A DNA stretch of 64,000 nucleotides from Arthrobacter silviterrae. Its GTDB lineage: Bacteria; Actinomycetota; Actinomycetes; Actinomycetales; Micrococcaceae. Where the stretch lies: NCBI RefSeq assembly GCF_011045165.1, contig NZ_JAAKZI010000002.1:1-64000 (forward strand). The letters are read 5' to 3'. The position numbers were made by a program, and so were the translations under genes. Positions 8,788 to 17,609 of this stretch are shown in pieces. Position 1 is the stretch's first letter. The number at the start of each line of letters is the position of its first letter. The notes below the pieces were generated by a model. It had not been told where the DNA came from and searched no databases. It was given only the letters and a program-made list of their open reading frames with translations.

Positions 8788-9600
8788 ATGCTAGAGGAAT
8801 ATTCCAGGGAAAGACTTGTGCCCGAAACCGCGCGGCCGGCAGCCGTCCGCAGCGTGGTGTCCAAGGTTCCGGAGGTCACGGCGCTCTTCTGGATCATCAA
8901 GGTGCTGACCACCGGCATGGGCGAAACCACCAGCGACTACCTGGCCCACACCCTCGATCCCGTCATTGCCGTGGGCATCGGAGCGGCCTGTTTCGCCGCA
9001 GCCCTGGTGCTGCAATTTGCCGTGAAGCGCCACATTCCCTGGGTGTATTGGCTGGCCGTGGCCATGGTCAGCGTCTTCGGCACCATGGCGGCGGACGTGC
9101 TGCACGTGGGCCTGGGCATTCCCTACGTGGCCTCCTCCATTTTCTACGCCGCGGTGCTGGCCGCCGTGTTCATCCTGTGGCAGCGAACGGAAAAGACGCT
9201 GTCCATCCACAGCATCCATACGCCCCGGCGCGAACTGTTCTATTGGGCCGCCGTCCTGGCCACCTTTGCCCTGGGGACGGCGGCGGGCGACCTCACGGCC
9301 GTCACCCTGAAGCTTGGCTACCTGGGCTCCGGCGTGCTGTTTGCCGCGGCCATTGCCGTCCCGGCCCTGGCCTATTGGAAGTTCGGGCTCAAGGCGATCC
9401 CCGCATTCTGGGCCGCCTACGTGATCACGCGCCCCCTGGGGGCGTCATTCGCCGACTGGATGGGCGTCTCCCACGCACGCGGCGGCCTGGACTGGGGCAC
9501 CGGCACGGTGAGCATCGGCTGGGCCGTGGCCATCGCCGCGCTGGTGGCGGTGCTGGCCCTGCGGCAGCGCAAACAGGCCACTCCCAGGGTCTCGGCCTAG
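8788..9600 (+). CDS. COG4705-type integral membrane protein
   Basis: 270 residues from ATG 8788, with GGGAGAA 7 bases upstream; the longer frame from 8623 crosses the promoter region and is not preferred. After about 25 polar residues there are seven to eight hydrophobic segments (for example the stretches starting FWIIKVLTTG, IAVGIGAACF, YWLAVAMVSVFG, FYAAVLAAVF, FYWAAVLATF). The repeated GMGETTSDYL and GTAAGDLTAV motifs look like an internal duplication of a three- to four-helix unit. The family is known only as uncharacterised membrane-anchored proteins, so no function is given. Confidence 0.75.
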   Translation: MLEEYSRERLVPETARPAAVRSVVSKVPEVTALFWIIKVLTTGMGETTSDYLAHTLDPVIAVGIGAACFAAALVLQFAVKRHIPWVYWLAVAMVSVFGTMAADVLHVGLGIPYVASSIFYAAVLAAVFILWQRTEKTLSIHSIHTPRRELFYWAAVLATFALGTAAGDLTAVTLKLGYLGSGVLFAAAIAVPALAYWKFGLKAIPAFWAAYVITRPLGASFADWMGVSHARGGLDWGTGTVSIGWAVAIAALVAVLALRQRKQATPRVSA

Positions 9601-9646
9601 CCAACGCCGTAGCCAACGGCCCTAGCAAACGGCCCTAGCCAAGGCC

Positions 9647-10729
9647 CTACGGCATCCGCCCGGCAAACCCCATCGCCACCTCCAAAAGCTGCGGCACGCC
9701 CTGCTCCAGCACGGCACCGAGCCCCTGCCCGCCGTCGTCGCGCTCGCCCCGCTGCCACCGTGTGTAGATGGCCTCGCTGAAAATGGCGGCCTTCCACAGC
9801 GCCAGCACCTGGTACCAGGGCAGGGCGGAGAGGTCCAGGCCATAATGCTGGTTGTACCGCAGCGCCAGCTCATCCCGCGTGGGGTAGCCGGGCTGGGCCG
9901 TGACGGAAGTCAGCTCCATGAACGTCCCGGGCGAGCCGGCCTGCGCGTACGTCGCAGTCAGGTAGCCCAGGTCCGCGAGAGGGTCCCCCAGCGTGGCCAT
10001 TTCCCAGTCCAGCACCGCCTGTATCCGGGCAGGTCCGGACTTGGCAAACATGAGGTTCCCGATCCTGTAGTCGCCGTGGATCAGGGCGGTGCGCTGCGTG
10101 TCCGGCCGGTTCGCCTCGAGCCATTCGGCCAGCTCACCCACCCGGGGCAGCGGACGCGTGGCACCCAGCTCCCACAGCCCGGCGAAGCGCTTCACCTGGC
10201 GTTGCAGGTAGCCGTCAGGGCGCCCAATGTCCGCAACGGCCCCATGGGAAATGTCCACCGAATGCAGCCGCACCAGCATGTCCGCCGCGGCCTCGCCGGT
10301 GGCACGCCGCTGCGCAGGGGCGTCCAGGTGGGCCGGGATGCTGTCGGTGACCACCACGCCGTCGAGGAACTTCATGACGTAAAACGGCACGCCCAGCACA
10401 TTGGGATCCGCGCAGACGGCCAGAATCTTCGGCACCGGCACCCCCAGCGGCGCCAGGACGTGCTGGATCCGTGCCTCGCGGACCATGTCGTGCGTGGACG
10501 GGGGCAGCGGCGGGCGCGGACCGCGCCGAAGCACGACGTCGGCCCCCTTGCGCCTGATCCGGAAGCTCACGTTGGACTGTCCCCCGCCAATGCGGTGCCA
10601 GTGCAGAGGACCGGTCCCGATGCCTGACGCATCGAGGAATTCCTCGGCCCGGTCCACAATCAACAGCGGCGGAATCTCCAGCGCGTCCGCCTCGGCCTGG
10701 GTCCTAACCACGTCCACCATGCCATCCAT
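9647..10729 (-). CDS. APH-like phosphotransferase family protein (acyl-CoA dehydrogenase associated)
   Basis: About 360 residues from ATG 10729, which overlaps the stop of the upstream dehydrogenase gene (TGATG). Kinase-like fold: a glycine loop with GGGQSNVSFRI, lysine-equivalent VVLRRGPR, catalytic loop LIHGDYRIGNLMF and metal loop VLDWEMATLGDP. The family resembles the N-terminal kinase half of ACAD10/11 and in actinobacteria is often coupled to a FadE-like gene, as here. ACAD10/11-type kinases phosphorylate 4-hydroxyacyl-CoAs. That role is plausible here but inferred. Confidence 0.82.
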   Translation of the reverse strand: MDGMVDVVRTQAEADALEIPPLLIVDRAEEFLDASGIGTGPLHWHRIGGGQSNVSFRIRRKGADVVLRRGPRPPLPPSTHDMVREARIQHVLAPLGVPVPKILAVCADPNVLGVPFYVMKFLDGVVVTDSIPAHLDAPAQRRATGEAAADMLVRLHSVDISHGAVADIGRPDGYLQRQVKRFAGLWELGATRPLPRVGELAEWLEANRPDTQRTALIHGDYRIGNLMFAKSGPARIQAVLDWEMATLGDPLADLGYLTATYAQAGSPGTFMELTSVTAQPGYPTRDELALRYNQHYGLDLSALPWYQVLALWKAAIFSEAIYTRWQRGERDDGGQGLGAVLEQGVPQLLEVAMGFAGRMP

Positions 10730-12015
10730 CAGCGTTCCCCTTCGTGCAGCTGGGCCGTGCCCAGAAACGGTTCCCCGGCGTCCACGGCGCGGCGCCGTGC
10801 CGAGGCCGCCCGGCGGGCAATGGCCCATTTGTGGGTTTCCGTGGAGCCGTCATAGATCCGGAACGGGCGAACCTCGTTCAGGTACTGGGCCAGCGGCAGC
10901 CCGTCGGAAACTCCGTCGCCGCCGCACAGCTGCACGGCGCGGTCAATGACCCGGTAGACGGCTTCTGAGCAGTGCACCTTGGCCACGGAGGACAGCGCCG
11001 AGCCGGCCTTCGCATCCACGCCCAGCAGGGCTGCGCACTTGCCGATGATCGCATCCGAGGTTTCGATGTCCAGCTCCGACTGCGCAATCATTTCCTGCGC
11101 GATGCCCAGTTGCGAGATGTGCGCGCCAAAGATTTCGCGGGTGTTGGCCCGGTCCAGGGCAATGTCCTGGGCGCGGCGGGCCAGCCCCAGCCAGCGCATG
11201 CAGTGCGTGAGCCGGGCCGGGCCCAGGCGGAGCTGTGCGTATTTGAAGCCGAGGCCCGCCTCGCCGAGGACGGCGGTATCAGGCACGCGGACGTCGTCGA
11301 ACATCACATGCGGGTGGCCGCCGGGCAGGTACTTGTCCATGGTGTGGATGGGCGTGCCCAGCCGGACCCCGGGCGTGTTCATCGGCACCAGAAACATGGT
11401 GGCGCCGGCCGGTGCGGCGCCCGCGGCCCCCGCGCCCGCGGCCCCCGCAGCGCCGGCGCCGTCGGCAGCGGTCCGGGCCATGACGATGGCAAACGCGGCA
11501 AAGGTGGCCCCGCTGGTGAAGCGCTTGTGCCCGTTGATGACCCACCCCCGGCCGCTGCGGACCGCCGCAGTGGTCAGTGCTTCAGGGTCGGAGCCGGCGC
11601 CGGGATGGGGCTCGGACATGGCAAAGCAGGAGGTGGTTTCCCCGGCGGCCAGAGGGGCCAGGAAGTCGCGCTTCTGCTGCGCCGTGCCGATCAGCGCCAG
11701 CATGTGCATGTTCCCCTCATCCGGCGCCATGCAATTGAGCACGGCGGGGCCGATCGGGGAATAGCCTGCCTCCTGAAACACCGGGGACCAGTGCTGCACG
11801 GCCAGCCCCTGCCCGCCATATTCCTTGGCAACGTGCGGGGCGTAGACGCCGGCCGCCTTGGCCGCCTCCCCGAGTTCGCGCCGGACGGCCAGGTTCAGCG
11901 CCTGGCCGGGGCGCGGTTCCGCGGCCATCACGGTGCCGCGGATGAAGTCCCGGGTGCGCAGGCGCAGCTCCTCAACCTCGGCCGGATAAAGACCGTGCGG
12001 AACGGATGTGGTCAC
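10729..12015 (-). CDS. Acyl-CoA dehydrogenase (FadE-like)
   Basis: 428 residues. Acyl-CoA dehydrogenase features: FAMSEPHPGAGSDPE in the FAD/substrate region, IYDGSTETHKWAIARR near the C-terminus (the conserved Arg and Gly of the FAD loop), and AVQLCGGDGVS. An unusual low-complexity Ala/Gly/Pro insertion (residues about 178-200, starting ADGAGAAG) sits in a loop after the middle beta domain and is encoded by a GC-rich minisatellite at about 11404-11466. It is likely co-transcribed with the kinase-like gene and with the dehydrogenase at 12048; together they suggest activated fatty or branched acid breakdown. Confidence 0.87.
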   Translation of the reverse strand: MTTSVPHGLYPAEVEELRLRTRDFIRGTVMAAEPRPGQALNLAVRRELGEAAKAAGVYAPHVAKEYGGQGLAVQHWSPVFQEAGYSPIGPAVLNCMAPDEGNMHMLALIGTAQQKRDFLAPLAAGETTSCFAMSEPHPGAGSDPEALTTAAVRSGRGWVINGHKRFTSGATFAAFAIVMARTAADGAGAAGAAGAGAAGAAPAGATMFLVPMNTPGVRLGTPIHTMDKYLPGGHPHVMFDDVRVPDTAVLGEAGLGFKYAQLRLGPARLTHCMRWLGLARRAQDIALDRANTREIFGAHISQLGIAQEMIAQSELDIETSDAIIGKCAALLGVDAKAGSALSSVAKVHCSEAVYRVIDRAVQLCGGDGVSDGLPLAQYLNEVRPFRIYDGSTETHKWAIARRAASARRRAVDAGEPFLGTAQLHEGER

Positions 12016-12047
12016 TGTGTGCTCCTGGTTGCAAGGGGTGGAAAGGG

Positions 12048-12824
12048 TCAGCCGAGTCCGCCGGCATTGAGCAGGCCGCCGTCGAGCACCAGCACCTGGC
12101 CGGTGACCCAGGAGGCGTCGGCGGAGGCGAGGAAGCAGACCGCGGCGGCGACGTCGTCGGGCGTGCCCAGGCGCTGGAGGGGGTAGGCGGCGGCCACCTC
12201 GGCCTCGCGCCCCTCATACAGCGCGCGGGCAAACTGGGTCTTGACCACGGCCGGGGCCACGGCGTTGACCCGGATTTCCGGTGCCAGCTCCACGGCGAGG
12301 GTGCGCGTGAGGTGGGCCACGGCGGCCTTGCTGATCCCGTAAAGCCCGATCCCCGGCGCCGGCACCTCCCCGCTGATGGAAGACAGGTTCACCACGTTGC
12401 CGCGCCGGGCCCGGAAGTCCAGCCCGGCATGCACCAGCACGGCCTGGGTCCAGGCAAGCGTGGCGAGGACGTTCACGTCGAAGATTTTGCGCGCAGCGGC
12501 CAGGTCCACGGTCTCCAAGGGCCCGTAGGCCGGGTTGATGCCTGCGTTGTTGACCAGGATGTCCAGCCCGCCAAATTCACGCACGACGGCGTCCAGCACC
12601 TCCGCGCGGTGGCTTGGGTCATCCGCGTGCCCCTCCAGGGCCAGGGAGCCCGGCCCGAGGGAGGCGAGCGCCCCTTCCAGCGGTTCGGGGTGGCGGGCGG
12701 TGATGCACACCCGGGCCCCGCCTGCCGCCAGGCGCTGGGCGATGGCCAGCCCTATCCCCCGGCTGGCGCCCGTCACGATGGCGGTTTTGCCTGTAAAGCT
12801 GCGCGTTGCGGCTTCCTCGCCCAT
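12048..12824 (-). CDS. Short-chain dehydrogenase/reductase
   Basis: 258 residues from ATG 12824, chosen for the GGAGGGGG site just upstream; an earlier in-frame start (12920) falls in repeat DNA. Classical SDR motifs: VTGASRGIGLA cofactor loop, NNAGI, catalytic Ser in LSSISGE, YGISK (Tyr and Lys), and a C-terminus ending VLDGGLLNAGG. Cofactor preference is not clear (Arg after the first strand suggests NADP). First gene of a three-gene set with the acyl-CoA dehydrogenase and the kinase-like protein; a 3-hydroxyacyl-CoA dehydrogenase role is inferred from that context. Confidence 0.85.
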   Translation of the reverse strand: MGEEAATRSFTGKTAIVTGASRGIGLAIAQRLAAGGARVCITARHPEPLEGALASLGPGSLALEGHADDPSHRAEVLDAVVREFGGLDILVNNAGINPAYGPLETVDLAAARKIFDVNVLATLAWTQAVLVHAGLDFRARRGNVVNLSSISGEVPAPGIGLYGISKAAVAHLTRTLAVELAPEIRVNAVAPAVVKTQFARALYEGREAEVAAAYPLQRLGTPDDVAAAVCFLASADASWVTGQVLVLDGGLLNAGGLG

Positions 12825-12891
12825 GCTGCCCCCTCCGTCGGCTGCCGGCGGCCAGCCGGTACTTGCCAGCATGGTGCGCTTCGCGGCAGCG

Positions 12892-12960
12892 GTCAAGGGG
12901 CGGGTCAAGGGGCGGGCCAAGGGGCGGGCGTTCAGGGAGGGACAAGGGGCGGGCGTTCAG
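12892..12960. repeat. Tandem 12-bp repeat (GTCAAGGGGCGG)
   Basis: Units GTCAAGGGGCGG at 12892-12903 and 12904-12915, GCCAAGGGGCGG at 12916-12927 and GACAAGGGGCGG at 12941-12952, the last two each followed by GCGTTCAG. It fills the gap between the SDR start and the GIY-YIG stop and reaches into the latter's final codons. Confidence 0.8.
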
Positions 12961-13475
12961 CCCTTGTCGCGCAGGGCGTTGCGGTGCGCGATTGCCGCGA
13001 CGGCCGAGACGTGCAGCTGTTCGGGTGTGCGGCCGTCGCGGTTGAAGGGCGGGAGGAGTTCGGTTCGCAGCTCTTCCTCGAGACCGGCAACGCTGTCCAA
13101 GTCCTGAACCACACAAAAGGATGTGCCCAGGTTGCTGACCATCCAGGCACTGAGCAGTTCCTCGTCTGGATCGGTCAGCCTCGGGTGGGCGGATCTTCCG
13201 TGCCACTGGGCCTGAAGTCCCAGAACGGCCGCCAGGGAACGGCGGAACGTGGACTTGGACGTTTGCACGTCGTGGTGCTTGGCCCGGCTCCGCAAATTCG
13301 TCGCCTTGCCCACGTACAGCAGGTCACCACGCTTCAACGGCTTCAATTCAGCGGGCCATTCCACGTTCTTGGGCAGCCCGCCCGTCAGGTAACACTTGTA
13401 GAGGCCGGGAGCAAAGGGCATCGCCGACCACGCAGTTTTGGCAGGGGCGGTGGCTGTCCATTTGAGTTCTTTCAT
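12957..13475 (-). CDS. GIY-YIG domain protein
   Basis: 172 residues. GLYKCYL (residue about 24) and LLYVGKATNLRSRAKHH (about 52-68) are the two strands and the Arg helix of a GIY-YIG nuclease domain; the first motif is GLY rather than GIY. The catalytic Glu would lie in the LEEELRTELLPPFN helix followed by an Asn, as in the family. No second DNA-binding domain is visible. It might be a small DNA repair or defence nuclease; the partner is unknown and it is not clearly in an operon. Confidence 0.7.
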   Translation of the reverse strand: MKELKWTATAPAKTAWSAMPFAPGLYKCYLTGGLPKNVEWPAELKPLKRGDLLYVGKATNLRSRAKHHDVQTSKSTFRRSLAAVLGLQAQWHGRSAHPRLTDPDEELLSAWMVSNLGTSFCVVQDLDSVAGLEEELRTELLPPFNRDGRTPEQLHVSAVAAIAHRNALRDKG

Positions 13476-13501
13476 GGCCCTGACTTTACGTCACCGGCAC
13501 A

Positions 13502-13551
13502 GCAACCCCTTGCCCCGGCGGCCGGGGCAACCCCTTGCTCCGGCGGCCGGG
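13502..13551. repeat. Tandem duplication of 25 bp
   Basis: Two adjoining 25-bp copies (13502-13526 and 13527-13551) differing at one base, each starting GCAACCCCTTGC and ending CGGCGGCCGGG. The GC-rich halves, with the GCCGGGCCGCCGGGGCGGCC stretch at 13571-13590, could fold and end transcription of the DMP19-like gene. Confidence 0.75.
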
Positions 13552-13593
13552 CCCCCAATGCTTTAGCGGGGCCGGGCCGCCGGGGCGGCCGGG

Positions 13594-14430
13594 CTACGCC
13601 TCGATAAGCTCGTCGTCGTCCTCGAACTCCACGGCGGCAATGATTTCCTCGGTCTCCGGGTTGATCATGAACGCCTCGTCGTCCTCTTCAATCATGGCGA
13701 AGTCGCCGTGGTCAGTGGTGAAGTGCCAGGCCAGGATGGTGCGGCCGTCAAACTCAAAGTTGGGGTCGCCCATGGTGATCTTTTCGAGCTTGTAGCCGGC
13801 CATCGCGCAGAGTTCACGGATGATGAGCTCAAACTCGGGTGCGTCCTCGGCCGCCTCGGCCTGGCGCTCCCCCAGGTTCGGGACCTGGGCCACGCGGGCC
13901 GAGATGTGCTCTTCCAGTTCCGCTTCGCTGAGCACCAGCAGGCCTTCCTGGCCCCGGAGCCACGCTGCGTTCAGGCCCGTCACGTCCTCGGTTTCGAGCA
14001 GTTCCTCAAATTCGCCGTCCAAGGCTTCGATGGCGTCGACGTCCCCGGAGCGGCCGCCCACCTCGTCGAGGTCGCCGTCGAGGTAGGTCTCGGCGTCGTC
14101 CTCGGAGAGCGAATCGAAGAGCTCGGCGGTGCGGTTGAAGAGTTCCAGGTGCCGCGTGGCTCCCATGGCTTCCAGGCCCTCGCGGATGTAGACGTCCAGT
14201 TCAGAGCGGTCCGGGGACATGAAGACATACTGGGCAAAGCCGCCGTCGAGCGCCTGAGCCAGGTAAAAGTCCACGAAGTAGCTGCGGAGCGCGTTGGGGG
14301 CGATTTCCTCGGAATTGAGCAGCGCACGGTACATGGCGTTCACCACGGACACATTGTCGCCAACAACGTCTTCGTTGCTGGCGGCAGCGCCCTCGGTGGT
14401 CAGGATGACGGGGAATTGGGTGCTGGTCAT
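13594..14430 (-). CDS. DMP19/DUF4375-like acidic protein
   Basis: 278 residues, strongly acidic (runs such as FEDDDELIEA and IEEDDEAFM). GAGGAATT precedes ATG 14430. The segment SYFVDFYLAQALDGGFAQYVF (residues about 49-69) matches the core of the DUF4375 domain, which includes the acidic DNA mimic DMP19 of Neisseria. The C-terminal half holds a second alpha/beta unit with ILAWHFTTDHGDFAMIE. A DNA-mimic role is suggested only by family and charge. It is transcribed alone between ramB and the GIY-YIG gene. Confidence 0.6.
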   Translation of the reverse strand: MTSTQFPVILTTEGAAASNEDVVGDNVSVVNAMYRALLNSEEIAPNALRSYFVDFYLAQALDGGFAQYVFMSPDRSELDVYIREGLEAMGATRHLELFNRTAELFDSLSEDDAETYLDGDLDEVGGRSGDVDAIEALDGEFEELLETEDVTGLNAAWLRGQEGLLVLSEAELEEHISARVAQVPNLGERQAEAAEDAPEFELIIRELCAMAGYKLEKITMGDPNFEFDGRTILAWHFTTDHGDFAMIEEDDEAFMINPETEEIIAAVEFEDDDELIEA

Positions 14431-14593
14431 GGTAATTCCTCACTGCTGTGGGCCGGTGGTGCTGCTTACGCCTTCACGCTACGTCGCAGCAGTGTCCCGT
14501 TTGCCGGCCTGGACATGAACGTCCGGCGAAGATTGGGCAACCAGCGCCCCCTGCCGCAGAGCCCCGCGGACGGCAATCCGGCCCGACGGCGGC

Positions 14594-16084
14594 CTACCGG
14601 CCCTCGTGTGCCGCCAGGAACTTGTACACCTCGGTTTCGTCCACGCCGGGAAATGCTCCCTGCGGCATGGCGGCCAAAAGGTGCGAGTTGGCGCGGGTGG
14701 ACGGCCACGCGTTGCCGGCCCATTCGGCGAACAATGCTGCCGGCGGCCGGCGGCAGCACGCCGGGTCCGGGCACCGCGACTGCGAGCGCTCCGTGGTGTC
14801 CCGGCCCCGGAACCACTTGACGTGGGCATATGGCACGCCGATGCTCAGCGAATACTCCCCCGAGGAGTGGCGTTCGGTCCGCGCCGTGCACCAGTAGGTT
14901 CCGACGGCGGTGTCCGTGTACTGGTTGAACGCACGGAACTTGTCGGGCACGTCGAAAACGGCGCGGGAGGTCCAGAACCGGCACACGGCCTGGCCCTCGA
15001 TGGCTCCGGTGTGGTCGGCGGGAAAGTTGACGCCGTCGTTCTCGTAGGCCTTGTGGATGATCCCGGACTCGTGGACTTTTTGGAAGTGCGTGGTGATGCC
15101 CAGGTGCTCGGTGGCCAGGTTCGTGAAGCGGTGGGCGGCCGTCTCATAGGACACGGCGAAGGCGTCGCGGATGTCCTCGATGGCCAGCTCCTTCGCGGCC
15201 TTGGCCTCCTTCAGGAAGTCCACGGTGGCCCGTTCAGGCATCAGCAGGGACGCGGCAAAGTAGTTGGTGTAGACGCGCTGGCGCAGAAAGTCCGAATAGT
15301 CGCGCGGGGTCTGGTGGCCCAAAAGGTAGTGCCCCAAGGCCTGCAGCAGCACGGACCGGGGGTCATGGTCGGAGCGCTGGCCCTGCGTGAGGTAAATTCG
15401 GCGGTTCTTCAAGTCCGTCACGGAACGGGTGGAATGCGGCAGGTCGCCCACGTAGTGCAGGTCAAATCCAACGTGCTCGGCAATGTCGGCGGCCACGTGG
15501 TGGGACAGCGGCCCGCGGTCGTGGCCCACGGCCTTGAGCAGCTCCTGCGCCTGCACTTCAATCTCCGGGTAGTAGTTGTTCCGGTCGCGCATTTCCAGGC
15601 GCAGCACGTTGTTGGCGCGGCGGGCTTCCTCCGGCGTGGCGGACTGCTCGTCGAGCCGGCGTTCCAGTTCGTTCTGCAGCCCCACCAGAGACTCCAGCAC
15701 TTCCGTGGAAAGCCGCGAGCTGACGCGGACTTTGGGCAGTCCCAGCGACTGGTACAGCGGCCCGCGCTGAGCCCTTTCCAGCTCGATTTCCAGGGCTGCC
15801 CGGCGGCTGGGCGGCTCGGCCCCGAGCAGCTGTTCAAGCCCGACGCCGAGTGCCCCGGCCAGGTGCTGCAGGAGCGTCAGCTTGGGCTCCCGCTTGCCGT
15901 TCTCGATGAGGGAAAGCTGCGACGGCGCAGCCCCCACCTTCGCGCTCAAATCGTCCAGGGTCATGCCGAGCTTTTTGCGCAGGTGGCGCACCCGCCGGCC
16001 CAGGGCAATCACGTCCAGTTCGCCGCCGTCGTCCGCTTCCTTGGCGCTGCGGGCGGGGGCAAGGTTCCAGCCTTCATTGTTCAT
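14594..16084 (-). CDS. ramB: RamB-type acetate metabolism regulator
   Basis: 496 residues from ATG 16084; a TTG at 16111 would add 9 residues but overlaps the likely operator. An XRE-type HTH covers residues about 27-82 (LRKKLGMTLDDLSAKVG, SQLSLIENGKREP). The middle is an IrrE/ImmA peptidase-like domain, with LLQALGHYLLGHQ where a zinc HExxH would be; the Glu is missing, so it is probably not a peptidase. The C-terminal DUF2083-type domain (short-chain acyl sensing) has conserved Cys, e.g. VCRFWTSRAVF. In Corynebacterium, RamB controls isocitrate lyase and malate synthase; here it is divergent from exactly these genes. Confidence 0.9.
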   Translation of the reverse strand: MNNEGWNLAPARSAKEADDGGELDVIALGRRVRHLRKKLGMTLDDLSAKVGAAPSQLSLIENGKREPKLTLLQHLAGALGVGLEQLLGAEPPSRRAALEIELERAQRGPLYQSLGLPKVRVSSRLSTEVLESLVGLQNELERRLDEQSATPEEARRANNVLRLEMRDRNNYYPEIEVQAQELLKAVGHDRGPLSHHVAADIAEHVGFDLHYVGDLPHSTRSVTDLKNRRIYLTQGQRSDHDPRSVLLQALGHYLLGHQTPRDYSDFLRQRVYTNYFAASLLMPERATVDFLKEAKAAKELAIEDIRDAFAVSYETAAHRFTNLATEHLGITTHFQKVHESGIIHKAYENDGVNFPADHTGAIEGQAVCRFWTSRAVFDVPDKFRAFNQYTDTAVGTYWCTARTERHSSGEYSLSIGVPYAHVKWFRGRDTTERSQSRCPDPACCRRPPAALFAEWAGNAWPSTRANSHLLAAMPQGAFPGVDETEVYKFLAAHEGR

Positions 16085-16253
16085 TTCTTGAGAATAGCGG
16101 AAGAAGTGCAAATCTTTCCACCATCTGCCCCTAGCTACCCCTTGAAAACACCGGAATAGTGGAAATCACAAAGAAGGAACACCGACCCCGGAACTAGAGC
16201 AGCTCGAACACAGACAACCGGGACCGGCCACCAACCGCAAAGGAGCGACCCCC
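16085..16253. promoter_or_regulatory. ramB-aceA divergent promoter region
   Basis: 169 bases with no gene. GAAGTGCAAATCTTTCC (16101-16117), read on the other strand, contains AAAGATTTGCACTT, which shares the TTTGCA core with the RamB site known from Corynebacterium (AAAGTTTGCAAA-like). A further purine-rich stretch GTGGAAATCACAAAG occurs at about 16159-16173. The aceA ribosome site AAAGGAG is at 16239-16245. Confidence 0.45.
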
Positions 16254-17576
16254 ATGACCGCAGCATTTGAACCCGCAAAGACGCCGGAGCAGAGCAACGC
16301 CGAGGCCGTCGCCGCCCTCGAACTCGAGTGGTCCGCCAACCCCCGCTGGGACGGCCTGGAGCGCACCTACTCCGCGGAAGAAGTCATCAAGCTGCGCGGC
16401 CGGGTCCAGGAGGACCACACGCTGGCCCGCCGCGGCTCTGAGAAGCTGTGGGACCAGCTGCGCAACGCCACGCCGGGCGCCTACACAAACGCACTTGGCG
16501 CCCTCACCGGCAACCAGGCGGTCCAGCAGGTGAAGGCCGGCCTGAAGGCTGTTTACCTCTCCGGCTGGCAGGTCGCCGCCGACGCCAACTCCAACGGCAA
16601 CACCTACCCCGACCAGTCCCTGTACCCCGTGGACTCGGTGCCCAAGGTGGTCCGCCGCATCAACAACGCACTCCTGCGCGCCGACCAGATTGAGTTTTCC
16701 GAAGGCCTCCAGAGCGTTGAGGACTGGCTGGTGCCGATCGTGGCCGACGCCGAAGCCGGCTTTGGCGGGCCGCTGAACGCCTACGAGCTCATGAAGTCCA
16801 TGATCGTCGCCGGCGCTTCGGGAGTGCACTGGGAAGACCAGCTGGCCAGCGAGAAGAAGTGCGGCCACCTGGGCGGGAAGGTCTTGATCCCCACCGCCCA
16901 GCACGTCCGCACCCTGAACGCCGCCCGCCTGGCCGCCGACGTGGCCGGCGTCCCGTCCGTCATCATTGCCCGCACCGATGCCGAGGCAGCCACCCTGATC
17001 ACCTCCGACGTCGACGACCGGGACAAGCCGTTCCTCACCGGGGAACGCACGGCCGAAGGTTTCTACCACGTCCAGAACGGCCTGGCGCCCTCCATTGCCA
17101 GGGCCCGCGCCTACGCCCCGTACTCCGACCTCATCTGGATGGAAACCGGCACCCCCGACCTGGAGCACGCTAAGAAGTTTGCCGAAGGCGTCAAGTCCGA
17201 ATTTCCCGACCAGATGCTCGCCTACAACTGCTCGCCGTCGTTCAATTGGAAGAAGCACCTCGACGACAGCACCATTGCCAAGTTCCAACGCGAACTCGGC
17301 GCCATGGGGTACACATTCCAGTTCATCACCCTGGCTGGTTTCCATTCCCTGAACTACTCGATGTTTGACCTTGCCCATGGTTACGCCCGCAACGGCATGA
17401 GCTCCTACGTCGAACTGCAGGAGCGCGAATTTGGCGCAGAAGACCGCGGCTACACCGCAACCAAGCACCAGCGCGAAGTGGGCACAGGCTACTTCGACCT
17501 GGTCGCGACAGCCCTGAACCCGAACAGCGGCACCCTCGCATTGGCCGGCTCCACCGAAGCCCAGCAGTTCCACTAA
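16254..17576 (+). CDS. aceA: Isocitrate lyase
   Basis: 440 residues. The catalytic loop KKCGHLGGK (residue about 201) with the active Cys and His is intact, and [10 protein letters not shown] and MFDLAHGYA are conserved substrate and tetramer motifs. It splits isocitrate into glyoxylate and succinate, the first step of the glyoxylate shunt. Strong ribosome site at 16239-16245. The aceA-aceB distance is 33 bases, so one transcript is likely; divergence from ramB fits RamB control. Confidence 0.96.
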   Translation: MTAAFEPAKTPEQSNAEAVAALELEWSANPRWDGLERTYSAEEVIKLRGRVQEDHTLARRGSEKLWDQLRNATPGAYTNALGALTGNQAVQQVKAGLKAVYLSGWQVAADANSNGNTYPDQSLYPVDSVPKVVRRINNALLRADQIEFSEGLQSVEDWLVPIVADAEAGFGGPLNAYELMKSMIVAGASGVHWEDQLASEKKCGHLGGKVLIPTAQHVRTLNAARLAADVAGVPSVIIARTDAEAATLITSDVDDRDKPFLTGERTAEGFYHVQNGLAPSIARARAYAPYSDLIWMETGTPDLEHAKKFAEGVKSEFPDQMLAYNCSPSFNWKKHLDDSTIAKFQRELGAMGYTFQFITLAGFHSLNYSMFDLAHGYARNGMSSYVELQEREFGAEDRGYTATKHQREVGTGYFDLVATALNPNSGTLALAGSTEAQQFH

Positions 17577-17609
17577 CACTTCCCCGCACTTTTTGCCCAG
17601 GAGACTCCC